Source: Opitutales bacterium (GTDB lineage: Bacteria > Verrucomicrobiota > Verrucomicrobiia > Opitutales > UBA953). From it: a stretch of 64,000 nt of DNA. Below are positions 28,063-37,050 of this stretch, in pieces (position 1 is the first letter of the stretch; the number at the start of each line of letters is the position of its first letter). A program made the position numbers and the translations under genes. The DNA lies in assembly GCA_016463705.1 (NCBI GenBank), contig JAEMQU010000003.1, forward strand, positions 33,476-97,475, given 5' to 3'. Under the pieces are notes generated by a model, which had not been told where the DNA came from, made no database searches, and saw only the letters and a list, made by a program, of their open reading frames with translations.

Positions 28063-29313
28063 TTAGTTGGAAGCTTTAGTTTTGGTGACTGCATCCAGAA
28101 CGAGTTTGATTTCGTCAGGAGTTAAATCAGTGCCCGCAAAGTCTTCCGCAGTGACGCCTTCGAACGCGCCCACGCTCTCGATACCGAGTCCGATGAACTT
28201 AGCCACGAGCTCAGGAGAGAGTTGGAGTTGGGCAGCTAAACGCAGAGCTTTATCGCCGAGTTGTGCTTCGACGCTTTCAGCAACGTGGAGCGACTTGGTG
28301 ATGTCTAACCGCCAGCCCATTAATTTAGAGGTGAGGCGGGCGTTGCGACCTTTGCTGCCGATGGCGATACGCATATCATCTTCATTCACTTCGAAGTGGA
28401 TGAGTTTATTGCGTTCATCAATATGGACGTTTCTTGGTTTCGCTGGGCGAATCGCTTCTTCCAGTAATTGTAAGGGAGCTGCATGCCAGCGGATGATATC
28501 AATTTTCTCACCGTTAAGTTCTTTAACGATATTCCGAACGCGGGCTCCACGAGCACCGACGCAAGCGCCGACCGGATCCACTTTAGGATCAGTCGAATCG
28601 ACAGCAATTTTTGTACGGTAACCAGGATCGCGTGCCATGGCCGCAATTTTCACGGTTTTGTCAGCAATTTCGGCGACTTCTAATTCAAGTAAGCGACGTA
28701 CGAAATTAGGATCCGCACGGGAAAGAATAAATTCGCGACCACGTTGGGTGTCTTCGCGGATTTCTTTTAAGAGGCAGCGAATACGATCACCGGTTCGGAA
28801 TTCTTCACCCTGACAGCGTTCTGCGCGAGTGAGCACCGCTTCTGCAGAACTTAATTCAACAATGACGTTACCACGTTCAGTGCGACGGACTACGCCCGTA
28901 ACAATGTCACCGACTTTATCTTTATACTCTTTGAAGACTTGGTCTTTTTCGATTTTACGGAATTTTTGATTTAATAATTGTTGAGTGGTCTTAGCGGCAA
29001 TGCGTCCGAGTTCGGAAACATCGATTGGCCTGCGCACTTCGTCGCCCACGCGAGCGTAGACGTCGAGGGTGATAGCCATGACCGGATTCATCTCACGGAG
29101 AGGGTCAGAAACGGCGTCCGTAACCATAAAGACGGCGTAAGCGTCGAGCTTGCCGGTGTCAGGATTGGCCACGACCTCGATTTTTTGACCAGCAAGGTTG
29201 GATTTCTCGACGGAAGCCTTGATCGCCTCGGTGATGAACTCGCAGGCTTCACTCTTGGGGATGTGCTTCTCTTTTTCGAGGTATTGGAGATAAGGTTTGA
29301 TATCTACGCTCAT
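28063..29313 (-). CDS. nusA: Transcription termination/antitermination protein NusA
   Basis: A 416-residue RNA polymerase-binding protein. The N-terminal domain begins MSVDIKPYLQYLEKEKHIPK, the S1 domain holds GDIVTGVVRRTERGNVIVEL, and the KH domains hold DPVGACVGARGARVRNIVKE followed by LNGEKIDII and IAIGSKGRNARLTSKLMGW. A C-terminal helix-hairpin segment (VAKFIGLGIESVGAFEGVTA) replaces the duplicated acidic repeats of E. coli NusA. The rimP gene usual upstream is absent: the gene is divergent from ettA across 207 bp. A hairpin with U-tract in its leader could attenuate its own operon. Confidence 0.95.
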   Translation of the reverse strand: MSVDIKPYLQYLEKEKHIPKSEACEFITEAIKASVEKSNLAGQKIEVVANPDTGKLDAYAVFMVTDAVSDPLREMNPVMAITLDVYARVGDEVRRPIDVSELGRIAAKTTQQLLNQKFRKIEKDQVFKEYKDKVGDIVTGVVRRTERGNVIVELSSAEAVLTRAERCQGEEFRTGDRIRCLLKEIREDTQRGREFILSRADPNFVRRLLELEVAEIADKTVKIAAMARDPGYRTKIAVDSTDPKVDPVGACVGARGARVRNIVKELNGEKIDIIRWHAAPLQLLEEAIRPAKPRNVHIDERNKLIHFEVNEDDMRIAIGSKGRNARLTSKLMGWRLDITKSLHVAESVEAQLGDKALRLAAQLQLSPELVAKFIGLGIESVGAFEGVTAEDFAGTDLTPDEIKLVLDAVTKTKASN

Positions 29314-29345
29314 GGATGTGGTGGTGTGTTGGAAATTTTAGGGAC

Positions 29346-29370
29346 AAAAAAAGCGGGCCCGAATGGACCC
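29346..29370 (-). promoter_or_regulatory. Candidate transcription attenuator in the nusA leader
   Basis: Read on the minus strand: GGGTCC, ATTC loop, GGGCCC (29370 down to 29355), then GC and seven T (29352-29346), 32 bases before the nusA start. The arms pair fully if one G-U pair is allowed. No minus-strand gene lies upstream that it could terminate, since ettA is divergent, so it probably sits inside the nusA-infB-rbfA leader. Neighbouring inverted repeats CACCT / AGGTG (29370-29386) and GGTGAC / GTCACC (29383-29417) overlap it and each other, as alternative structures would. Confidence 0.5.
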
Positions 29371-29520
29371 ACCTCAATGAAAGGTGACTGTCCTATGTTT
29401 ATTATAAAGAGGTCACCCCGTGTCAAGCGATGTTAAATCGGCCTTTTTAGCAAGTTTTGAGGGTTGGAATGGACTAGTTCCGCTTGCTCCAACGTTCACT
29501 TGGGTTGAACTTATCTGTCT

Positions 29521-31197
29521 ATGGCAGACGAAAAAGTAATTTTCACAATGACGGGTGTGACCAAGCATTTTGAGAAGAAACCAGTCTTTCGTGATATTTC
29601 ACTTTCCTACTTTTGGGGAGCGAAGATTGGTGTGCTGGGTTTAAACGGCTCAGGTAAATCAACCTTACTAAAAATCATGGCCGGTGAGGATAAGGAATTT
29701 GACGGAGAAATTAATCGAGTGCCCGGATACACCGTCGGCTATCTCGCGCAAGAGCCACGCCTCGCGGAAGAAAAAACCGTCGCCGAAAATGTTAAAGAAG
29801 CCGTGCTGGAGATGAAAGGTTTACTCGAAGAATACGATGATACTTTTGTTAAGGTGTCGGAAACCGATGATGCCCAGGAGCAGGAAAAAATTCTCGCCCG
29901 CCAAGCGGAGATTCAAGCAATCCTCGATACGCGCGGTGGCTGGGATCTCGACGCTCGAATTGAGATGGCGATGGAGGCCCTTCGCTGTCCCCCTGCCGAA
30001 GCCGTCGTCTCCAGTTTGTCGGGCGGTGAAAAGCGACGCGTCGCCCTGTGTCGTTTATTATTAATGGAACCTGATGTTTTGTTGCTCGATGAACCGACTA
30101 ATCACCTCGATGCCGACACGGTTGCCTGGCTCGAGCGCCATTTAAAAAATTATAAAGGCACGGTGATTGCGATTACTCACGATCGATACTTTTTAGATAA
30201 TGTGGCAGGCTGGATTTTGGAATTGGATCGTGGACGTGGCGTACCGTGGAAGGGGAATTATTCATCCTGGCTTGAACAAAAACGTATTCGTCTCGCCACT
30301 GAAGAAAAAACATCGAGTGCTCGTCAGCGAACCATGGAGAGAGAAAGAGAGTGGGCGGGTTCATCACCCAAAGCCCGCGTGGCTAAAAACAAAGCACGCT
30401 TGCGATCTTACGAGCAGATGCTCACGCAAGACCAAGTGCAGATTGAAAAGAATGCCGAAATCTGGATTCCTCCTGGTCCGCGTTTAGGCGGAGCCGTCAT
30501 TGATGCAAAGGGTTTAATGAAATCCTACGGCGATCGAATTTTATTTGAAGATTTGAACTTCACTTTGCCCGCGGGTGGCATTGTTGGAATTATCGGACCC
30601 AATGGCGTGGGCAAAACAACCCTCTTTCGTTTAATCACCGGCCAAGAAAAACCGGACCGCGGTACCATTACGGTGGGCGATACGGTTAAGCTAGCCCTCG
30701 TCGACCAAACGCGCGACGCGTTGCCCGCTGATAAGCCTGTCTGGGAAGCTATTTCTGATGGACAAGAAATGGTACACCTCGGAAAAATTTTAGTTCCGGC
30801 TCGCGCTTACGCCGCTCGTTTTGGTTTTACCGGCGATGTTCAACAAAGAAAAGTCGGCTTAATGTCTGGTGGTGAACGTAATCGTATTCACCTAGCTCGC
30901 TTAATTAAATCGGGGGCGAATGTGATTTTACTGGATGAACCGACGAATGATTTAGACGTCAATACCATCCGAGCCCTCGAAGATGCCCTCGAAGGTTTCG
31001 CCGGATGTGTCGTGGTTATTTCGCACGATCGCTGGTTCCTGGATCGGGTGGCCACCCACATTTTAGCCTTTGAAGACGATGGAAAAGTCGTTTGGCACGA
31101 AGGCAATTACGGCGATTACTTAGAAGATCGTCGCCGCCGTTTGGGCGTAGATTCGGACACCCCGCGTCGCCCGAAATACCGTCGTCTTACCCGCTAG
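29521..31197 (+). CDS. ettA: Energy-dependent translational throttle protein EttA (ABC-F)
   Basis: A 558-residue soluble protein with two ABC domains and no membrane domain. First domain: Walker A LGLNGSGKSTLLKIMAGEDK, signature SSLSGGEKRRVALCRLLL, Walker B VLLLDEPTNHLDADTV. Linker region with QRTMEREREWAGSSPKARVA. Second domain: Walker A IGPNGVGKTTLFRLITG, signature GLMSGGERNRIHLAR, Walker B VILLDEPTNDLDVNTI. Length and the C-terminal GNYGDYLEDRRRRLG match EttA, which gates the first elongation steps according to ATP/ADP ratio at the ribosomal E site. Its last 11 bases overlap the convergent malQ. Confidence 0.95.
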   Translation: MADEKVIFTMTGVTKHFEKKPVFRDISLSYFWGAKIGVLGLNGSGKSTLLKIMAGEDKEFDGEINRVPGYTVGYLAQEPRLAEEKTVAENVKEAVLEMKGLLEEYDDTFVKVSETDDAQEQEKILARQAEIQAILDTRGGWDLDARIEMAMEALRCPPAEAVVSSLSGGEKRRVALCRLLLMEPDVLLLDEPTNHLDADTVAWLERHLKNYKGTVIAITHDRYFLDNVAGWILELDRGRGVPWKGNYSSWLEQKRIRLATEEKTSSARQRTMEREREWAGSSPKARVAKNKARLRSYEQMLTQDQVQIEKNAEIWIPPGPRLGGAVIDAKGLMKSYGDRILFEDLNFTLPAGGIVGIIGPNGVGKTTLFRLITGQEKPDRGTITVGDTVKLALVDQTRDALPADKPVWEAISDGQEMVHLGKILVPARAYAARFGFTGDVQQRKVGLMSGGERNRIHLARLIKSGANVILLDEPTNDLDVNTIRALEDALEGFAGCVVVISHDRWFLDRVATHILAFEDDGKVVWHEGNYGDYLEDRRRRLGVDSDTPRRPKYRRLTR

Positions 31198-32662
31198 TGC
31201 GTTCAGATTTCGCTAGTCTTAACTGCCAGTTTTCTACCTGCGAAAAGAGACTCACTAAATGTTCATCATTCATTCTCCAACTCCAGTTGCCTTGGGCGTG
31301 CCCTGGAGTATTGAATCGGCTTTCGCTATCTAACTCTAATAAATCTTGAGCAGGGATGATGGCACAAATGGCGTCAGAATCTAAGGCAATGGTAATGAGT
31401 GTCGAAAGGGGATTCGCGGAATTTTCGATATAGGGATTTAAATGGGCGCGTTCGTTCTCGGAACAATTTTCTAACCATCCTTTGAGCGTATCATTATCAT
31501 GGGTGCCGGTGTAAACCACGCGGTCGGTGGTAATGTTTTCAGGGTGATGAGGATTTCCTTCAATCTCACTAAAACCGAATTGAATGACCGACATACCAGG
31601 GAGTTTTGATTTTTGACGAAGAATTTCAACCCCGGGCGATAGCAATCCAAGATCTTCTGCGACTAGTGGTAAATCGCCCAGTGCTTTGATAAAATCGATA
31701 TCCGGCCCTGCACACCATTGTCCGCTGCGTGCATTTTTCGCCTGCGCTGGCACGCGCCAATAATCGTGTATCCCTCGAAAATGATCAATTCTTACGGCCT
31801 CAAATAAATTGAGATCGTGATGGACTCTAGTCCGCCACCATTGAAATCCATCAGCCGCATGACGTGCCCAATCGTAGAGTGGATTGCCCCAAAGTTGCCC
31901 ATCCTCCGAAAAATAATCCGGCGGCACGCCCGCCACAAATGCTGGTTTTCCTTCCGCGTTTAACTGGAAGAGTTCGGGATGAGCCCACCGATCGCAGCCG
32001 TCATCTGAAACATAAATCGGCTCATCGCCGAATAATTTTACACCGTGCTTAGTGGCGTACTTTTTAAGTTCACTCCACTGCTCCGAGAAAATAAATTGGA
32101 GCACGGCGGCGCCTTGCGCTAACGACGAATCAATCTCCTTAATTTTCCAGTGCTCGGGACTGGTAAAAAGATTTTGTTCGCGGAGTGCTGAAAAATTACA
32201 CCAATCAGCTAACCAGTGATGCTCCCGCTGACAGAATGAAATGAATACGTGATTATTTTGATAAAGTTTTACTCCGCGCTCTGCCGCCAGTGCGAGTAAC
32301 GGACGTAGTTGTTCCCAGAGTCTGCCATAGTTGACCTTAGTTTCATCTCCGCGTTGCAGAGTTTTAACTTCTAAGTCGGTCAGTAGTCCTCTTTTTCTTA
32401 AATCCGTTAAGTCTAATAAATAAGGGTTTCCGGCGAATACCGAGAGGGCTTGATAGGGCGAATCGCCATACCCCGTGGGGCCCAGTGGACAAATCTGCCA
32501 CCAGGTAAAGCCCGCCTGCGACAGAAAATCGATAAAGTGTCTCGCTTCTGCACCCAAGGAGCCGACGGGTCCTGAGCCGGGTAGGGCGGTGAGATGAAGA
32601 AGCACACCAGCTGCTCGCTCCGGAAAAGCACGGCAGCGATAGGCTGAAGAGTCTTCCGTCAT
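31187..32662 (-). CDS. malQ: 4-alpha-glucanotransferase (amylomaltase)
   Basis: A 491-residue GH77 enzyme that rearranges alpha-1,4-glucans in maltodextrin or glycogen metabolism. Seen: GVLLHLTALPGSGPVGSLG and WWQICPLGPTGYGDSPYQAL at the N-terminus; the nucleophile region EAVRIDHFRGIHDYWRVP near residue 292; the acid/base region LPLVAEDLGLLSPGVEILR near 332; and VVYTGTHDNDTLKGWL near 388. All three catalytic acids are present. It is the first-listed but last-transcribed gene of mfd-surA-malQ, overlapping the upstream isomerase gene by 4 bp; this combination has no metabolic logic I can see. Confidence 0.95.
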   Translation of the reverse strand: MTEDSSAYRCRAFPERAAGVLLHLTALPGSGPVGSLGAEARHFIDFLSQAGFTWWQICPLGPTGYGDSPYQALSVFAGNPYLLDLTDLRKRGLLTDLEVKTLQRGDETKVNYGRLWEQLRPLLALAAERGVKLYQNNHVFISFCQREHHWLADWCNFSALREQNLFTSPEHWKIKEIDSSLAQGAAVLQFIFSEQWSELKKYATKHGVKLFGDEPIYVSDDGCDRWAHPELFQLNAEGKPAFVAGVPPDYFSEDGQLWGNPLYDWARHAADGFQWWRTRVHHDLNLFEAVRIDHFRGIHDYWRVPAQAKNARSGQWCAGPDIDFIKALGDLPLVAEDLGLLSPGVEILRQKSKLPGMSVIQFGFSEIEGNPHHPENITTDRVVYTGTHDNDTLKGWLENCSENERAHLNPYIENSANPLSTLITIALDSDAICAIIPAQDLLELDSESRFNTPGHAQGNWSWRMNDEHLVSLFSQVENWQLRLAKSERTSG

Positions 32663-33774
32663 TTTACCTCAACGTGATTTTTAGCCCGTAGTTCTTTTAG
32701 CCATTCATCGACCGCCACCTTCATTGCTTCGGCCCGAACCCGATTTTCAATCGTATCACGAACTAACGCATCATCTAAAGTGTCAGGGCCTGCTGGTTTA
32801 TAGCCTTCACGTTTTAAAATGAACCAAACGGATTTTCCACCTGGTAAATCAAACTGTAAACAGCCGGAAATTTCACCGTCTTTCAGTTTCTTTAATTCCG
32901 TGACGACGCGTTCATTTAATTCGTCGAGCGATTTCCAGCCTACGTTTCCGCCTTTGCTCGCATAGTCGTCTTCGCTCACTAATTCCGCAATCTCGGTGAA
33001 GGTACTCGGGGCCGCTTTGGTGCGTGCGCTGATTTTATACTGGGCCAAAGTTGGCCCGATTTTGCTGGGGTCACTCAACGCCACCGCCCAAGCCTCGGCG
33101 CGATTTTTCGCTTCGGTTGCACTTTCGGCCGCCCCTTGATTGATTGTGATTTGGCGAAAATTAATAACTTCTTTATGAGTAAACTCCGCTTGGTGTTTAT
33201 TGAAATATTCTAAAATGCTCCCAGGTCCCACGTTCATTGCACTGCGACGAATCTGCCCAATCATGTATTCAAAAGTGATGCGGTCTTCGATTTGCTTGCG
33301 GTAACTTAAGGGGGTGAGGCCCTGCGTGCGTAATGCGGCCACGAATCGATTGCGATCGCCCCCGAAGTCTCGGCGGACGGTGTCTTCGATGTCTGCATCG
33401 ACATAGCTCGCGGGAATTTTCCCCATATTATTTTTGAAATCAGCAATCACTAACTGACGATCAGCAATCTGGTTTAAGATTTCGTCAGCGAGATCATCAA
33501 TCGCCTTATTGAAATCATTATCATTTCCAGTCTTGCTTCTAATTTCTTTGAGGAACGGGGTGATTTGTTGGCGAATTTCTGAAAGGGTTACGGGCTGTCC
33601 GTCCGCACTCGCCGCAATTCTTTCCGTGTTCATTTCGGTCCAACGCTGGGCGGCAATTTCTTCTAAGCTTTTTTCTTTAACCGGAGGAGTCGGTGCCGCG
33701 GCAGGACTATTTTCGGCAGCGCCAAGGTTTACCCAAAAAACTGAGAGCAGAAAAAAGAGTGGTGAAATTTTCAT
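32659..33774 (-). CDS. SurA-like periplasmic peptidyl-prolyl isomerase
   Basis: A 371-residue exported chaperone. Signal peptide about residues 1-20 (ISPLFFLLSVFWVNLGAAEN). A Pro/Lys-rich stretch is followed by a SurA_N-type helical domain (ADGQPVTLSEIRQQI, DDLADEILNQIADRQLVIAD) and a parvulin-like region around residues 195-320 (THKEVINFRQITIN, GGNVGWKSLDELNERVV, GEISGCLQFDLPGGKSVWFI). This is the order of SurA, with one recognisable parvulin domain. It probably helps outer-membrane protein folding. It overlaps malQ and mfd by 4 bp at either end, suggesting a tightly coupled transcript starting at mfd. Confidence 0.85.
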   Translation of the reverse strand: MKISPLFFLLSVFWVNLGAAENSPAAAPTPPVKEKSLEEIAAQRWTEMNTERIAASADGQPVTLSEIRQQITPFLKEIRSKTGNDNDFNKAIDDLADEILNQIADRQLVIADFKNNMGKIPASYVDADIEDTVRRDFGGDRNRFVAALRTQGLTPLSYRKQIEDRITFEYMIGQIRRSAMNVGPGSILEYFNKHQAEFTHKEVINFRQITINQGAAESATEAKNRAEAWAVALSDPSKIGPTLAQYKISARTKAAPSTFTEIAELVSEDDYASKGGNVGWKSLDELNERVVTELKKLKDGEISGCLQFDLPGGKSVWFILKREGYKPAGPDTLDDALVRDTIENRVRAEAMKVAVDEWLKELRAKNHVEVK

Positions 33775-36700
33775 GAACTAGGAGGTGAGGAGAGTCGCGA
33801 GAGGAAACTGCGAATTTCTGTGAGTTTCCGTAGGGGCTCCCTTGCGGTCAAGCGGGGAAAGCGATTTCCAATTAAGATCAGTTCGCTTTTTCCGCCCAGA
33901 ACCACTTGTTTGCAACGCAGAGTAGCGTCTTCCGTCGTAATCGACGTCACCCCTTTGATTTCGGCTAAGCAACGGATCTCGGTAATCTTAAGCAAGGCAT
34001 CTGCCTCCGGGGGCAGACGCCCATAACGATCAAGGAGCTGCGCTCGGATCTCTTTTAATTCATCGAGATGATTGGCGAGGGCAATTTTCCGAAAGGCTTC
34101 AATTCTCAGGCGCGTCTCGGGTATCCATGCCCCAGGCAGAGTCGCCGTGAGAATGCCACTCTCGTCCGAGTTTCCGTAGTTCTCGTTCTGAATGACATCA
34201 GCATGAGAAATAAAATCACAATTAATTTCACAGCGCTCCGCCCAGCCAACTTTCTCGCCCTTAATTTTAGCGACACTCCGGCGGAGCAATTGACAATAGA
34301 GTTCAAAGCCGACCAGGGCGATGTGTCCGCTTTGTTCAGCCCCTAAAATATTTCCGGCACCGCGTAACTCCAGGTCGCGCATGGCAATTCGAAAGCCCGC
34401 TCCGAGTTGATTGTATTGGCGGATGGCCGAAAGTCGGCGTCGGGCACTTTCCACTAATTCGGAATGTCGGTGTAAAAACAAATAAGCATAAGCTTGTCGA
34501 TTGAATCGACCAATCCGCCCGCGCAGTTGATAAAGTTGAGCTAGCCCAAAGCGATCAGCCCCTTCGATGATGAGCGTGTTGCAGTTAGGAATATCTAATC
34601 CGGTTTCAATAATGGTGGTGCAAACGAGGACATCGAATTCACCGGCGACGAAGGCCGCCATGGTTTCCTCCAGTTGCCCGGCGCCCATTTGGCCGTGCCC
34701 GACAATGATTCTCGCTTTTGGAATCAACGCTTTTAGTCGCTCGGCTACTGCCTGAATGGTCTCTACTCGATTATGGAGATAGAAGACCTGTCCGCCTCGA
34801 CTGAGCTCCGCCTGGACGGCATCGCGGATGGTTTTTTCATCGTAACTTTTTACGAGAGTTCGAATCGGTAAACGTTCACGCGGAGGTGTTTCAATGACGC
34901 TCAAATCTCGCGCTCCGAGCAGCGCTAAATAAAGGGTTCGCGGAATCGGAGTCGCACTCATGGCGAGCACATCGACTTCGGTGCGCAGTCTTTTCAGTTT
35001 TTCTTTATGAACAACCCCGAAGCGATGCTCTTCATCAATAATCACCAATCCTAATTTCGAAAAATTTGTGCCATCAGAGAGAAGGGCGTGAGTACCAACG
35101 ACGATATCGACCAGCCCTAAACTCGCCCGCTCGCGAACCTGAGCTTTTTGTTTAGCAGTTCTAAATCCACTGAGAAGTTCGACGCTCACTGGCCAACGAC
35201 TCAAACGTTCACGAAATGTTTCGTAGTGTTGTTGTGCTAATACGGTAGTCGGTGCGAGGATGGCTACTTGTCGTCCACCCACCACGCATTTAAAGGTGGC
35301 ACGCAAGGCGACTTCAGTTTTTCCAAAGCCCACATCCCCACTGATTAATCGATCCATCGGGGTGGATCTCTCCATGTCGGCCTTAGTTTCCTTAATGGCT
35401 TTAGACTGATCAGGCGTTTCTTGGTGGGGGAAAGAACGTTCAAATTCACCCATCCAAGAATTCTCATCATCCCGCGGGTGAACAATGCCTGGCTTAGTTG
35501 ACCGTTCCGCTTGGAGGGCTAAAAGTTGTGCGGCTAAATCTGCGGTAGCTTTTTCTACTGCTTTGCGGGAACGTTCCCAACTGCCGCCACCTAATTTCGA
35601 AAGTTTGGGTGCGGCATTACCCATGCCTACATAGCGCGAGATTAAATGCGACTCACGGAGCGGAAGGTGGAGTTGCGCTTTGTTTGCAAATTCCAGCGAA
35701 ATATAATCTTCAATGCGTCCCCGATTTTCGAAAGGTTTAATTCCACGAAATAAACAAATACCTTGAGTCGCGTGAACGAGGGCATCGCCGTTGACGATTT
35801 CACCAAAATCTAAAGCTCGACCGACTGCTGCTTGAATGGCGGTTCGTCTTCGTGGAAGACTAGCGAGTGGGCGTTTTTTTCGACCGAAGAGTTCTCGTTC
35901 AGTTAATAAAACCAATCCTTTACTCAAGACTCCAGCGAGCGAGCCAGACTTGATGATAACTCCTCCGCTGAAACGCGCGGATAAAATTTGTGGTTTAAAT
36001 TTAGGTAAGTCTAAAGATTTTACATCGGCTTCAATACGTTCGGTGGAGCCCTGAGTGTCTCCGCTTAAAAGACAAATCTGACCTTCGCGTGTTAGGCTAC
36101 TCACCTGCTTTAATAACTCGCTCCGTGTTTGAGTGGAATCTTGTGACTTACCAATGAAAAGTGATTCAGCCGGTGCACATTCGATATTATGAGCTTCCCA
36201 GCCCGATTCAACTTCATCGGTTTCTTCTAACGCTAAGAGCGTGGGTGAACTCTCAACTAATGGTGCGCAGATGAGGTCAGAAAAAACCTGATTGATTCCG
36301 ATGACTAAACTTTGAGCAGGCAGGTGGGTAAAAAACGGCGAGTCGAATGGTGTGGAACTATCCTCGCGCGGTGCACAAATCACGACGCTGTTAATCTCGC
36401 CCTCGCTTTTCTGAGTCGACGGATCGAAGGGGCGGAGTGATTCCACGGTGTCACCAAATAAATCAATCCGCACAGGCATTTGTCCGTTGATCGGGTAGAC
36501 ATCGAGAATGCCGCCACGCAGGGCGTATTCGCCAGGCTGCTCACAAAGCGATTCGTGGGCGTAACCAAAATGGACTGAAAGTTTTTCGGCAACATCGCGA
36601 AGTGAAATGCGCTCACCCTTTCGAATAATTAATTCCTTTTTATCGGATTCAGCGGCCGATGGTGCTAACCGTGTGATAGCTCCTGGCGTACACGCAATGA

Positions 36701-36998
36701 ATAGAGGATTTTCGGGAGTATGATTTCCGTGACGAATGGCGGTCAGGACGCCTAACAAATCGCAATCGGCTTCAAATACCGGAACTACGGCATCCGACTC
36801 CGTTAATGTCTTAGCGGTTGCTTTTATGCCTTTTAGAATTTGCAGCAGTTGGGTAGTTTCTTCGACTAAGGTTTCCGCCGCGCCTAAATTAGAAGCGAGA
36901 AATACCACGACAGAGTGATTGGCACATTCAGAAAAGGCACAAGCCGGCCAAGCGTACGAAGGTACGCCAGTAAAGGCTCGGCGTGATGCCACTTTCAT
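33771..36998 (-). CDS. mfd: Transcription-repair coupling factor Mfd
   Basis: A 1075-residue translocase that removes stalled RNA polymerase and recruits UvrA. The UvrB-homology N-domain includes LREQPGEYALRGG-type sequence (CEQPGEYALRGGILDVYPIN). The RNA polymerase interaction (CarD-like) domain is around residues 385-445 (NGDALVHATQGICLFRGIKP). Helicase motifs: RLISGDVGFGKTEVALRATF near 555, VGTHALLSD, LVIIDEEHRFGVVHKEKL near 650, LAMSATPIPRTLYLALLGAR, and the C-terminal VCTTIIETGLDIPNCNTLII, QLRGRIGRFNRQAYAYL. A TRCF domain ends the protein. It is somewhat shorter than E. coli Mfd, mainly at the N-terminus. Confidence 0.96.
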   Translation of the reverse strand: MKVASRRAFTGVPSYAWPACAFSECANHSVVVFLASNLGAAETLVEETTQLLQILKGIKATAKTLTESDAVVPVFEADCDLLGVLTAIRHGNHTPENPLFIACTPGAITRLAPSAAESDKKELIIRKGERISLRDVAEKLSVHFGYAHESLCEQPGEYALRGGILDVYPINGQMPVRIDLFGDTVESLRPFDPSTQKSEGEINSVVICAPREDSSTPFDSPFFTHLPAQSLVIGINQVFSDLICAPLVESSPTLLALEETDEVESGWEAHNIECAPAESLFIGKSQDSTQTRSELLKQVSSLTREGQICLLSGDTQGSTERIEADVKSLDLPKFKPQILSARFSGGVIIKSGSLAGVLSKGLVLLTERELFGRKKRPLASLPRRRTAIQAAVGRALDFGEIVNGDALVHATQGICLFRGIKPFENRGRIEDYISLEFANKAQLHLPLRESHLISRYVGMGNAAPKLSKLGGGSWERSRKAVEKATADLAAQLLALQAERSTKPGIVHPRDDENSWMGEFERSFPHQETPDQSKAIKETKADMERSTPMDRLISGDVGFGKTEVALRATFKCVVGGRQVAILAPTTVLAQQHYETFRERLSRWPVSVELLSGFRTAKQKAQVRERASLGLVDIVVGTHALLSDGTNFSKLGLVIIDEEHRFGVVHKEKLKRLRTEVDVLAMSATPIPRTLYLALLGARDLSVIETPPRERLPIRTLVKSYDEKTIRDAVQAELSRGGQVFYLHNRVETIQAVAERLKALIPKARIIVGHGQMGAGQLEETMAAFVAGEFDVLVCTTIIETGLDIPNCNTLIIEGADRFGLAQLYQLRGRIGRFNRQAYAYLFLHRHSELVESARRRLSAIRQYNQLGAGFRIAMRDLELRGAGNILGAEQSGHIALVGFELYCQLLRRSVAKIKGEKVGWAERCEINCDFISHADVIQNENYGNSDESGILTATLPGAWIPETRLRIEAFRKIALANHLDELKEIRAQLLDRYGRLPPEADALLKITEIRCLAEIKGVTSITTEDATLRCKQVVLGGKSELILIGNRFPRLTAREPLRKLTEIRSFLSRLSSPPSS

Positions 36999-37050
36999 GG
37001 TTCTATCCAGAGTGACCGCGAAGGTAGGTCAAACCGAACTGCTGATTGTT

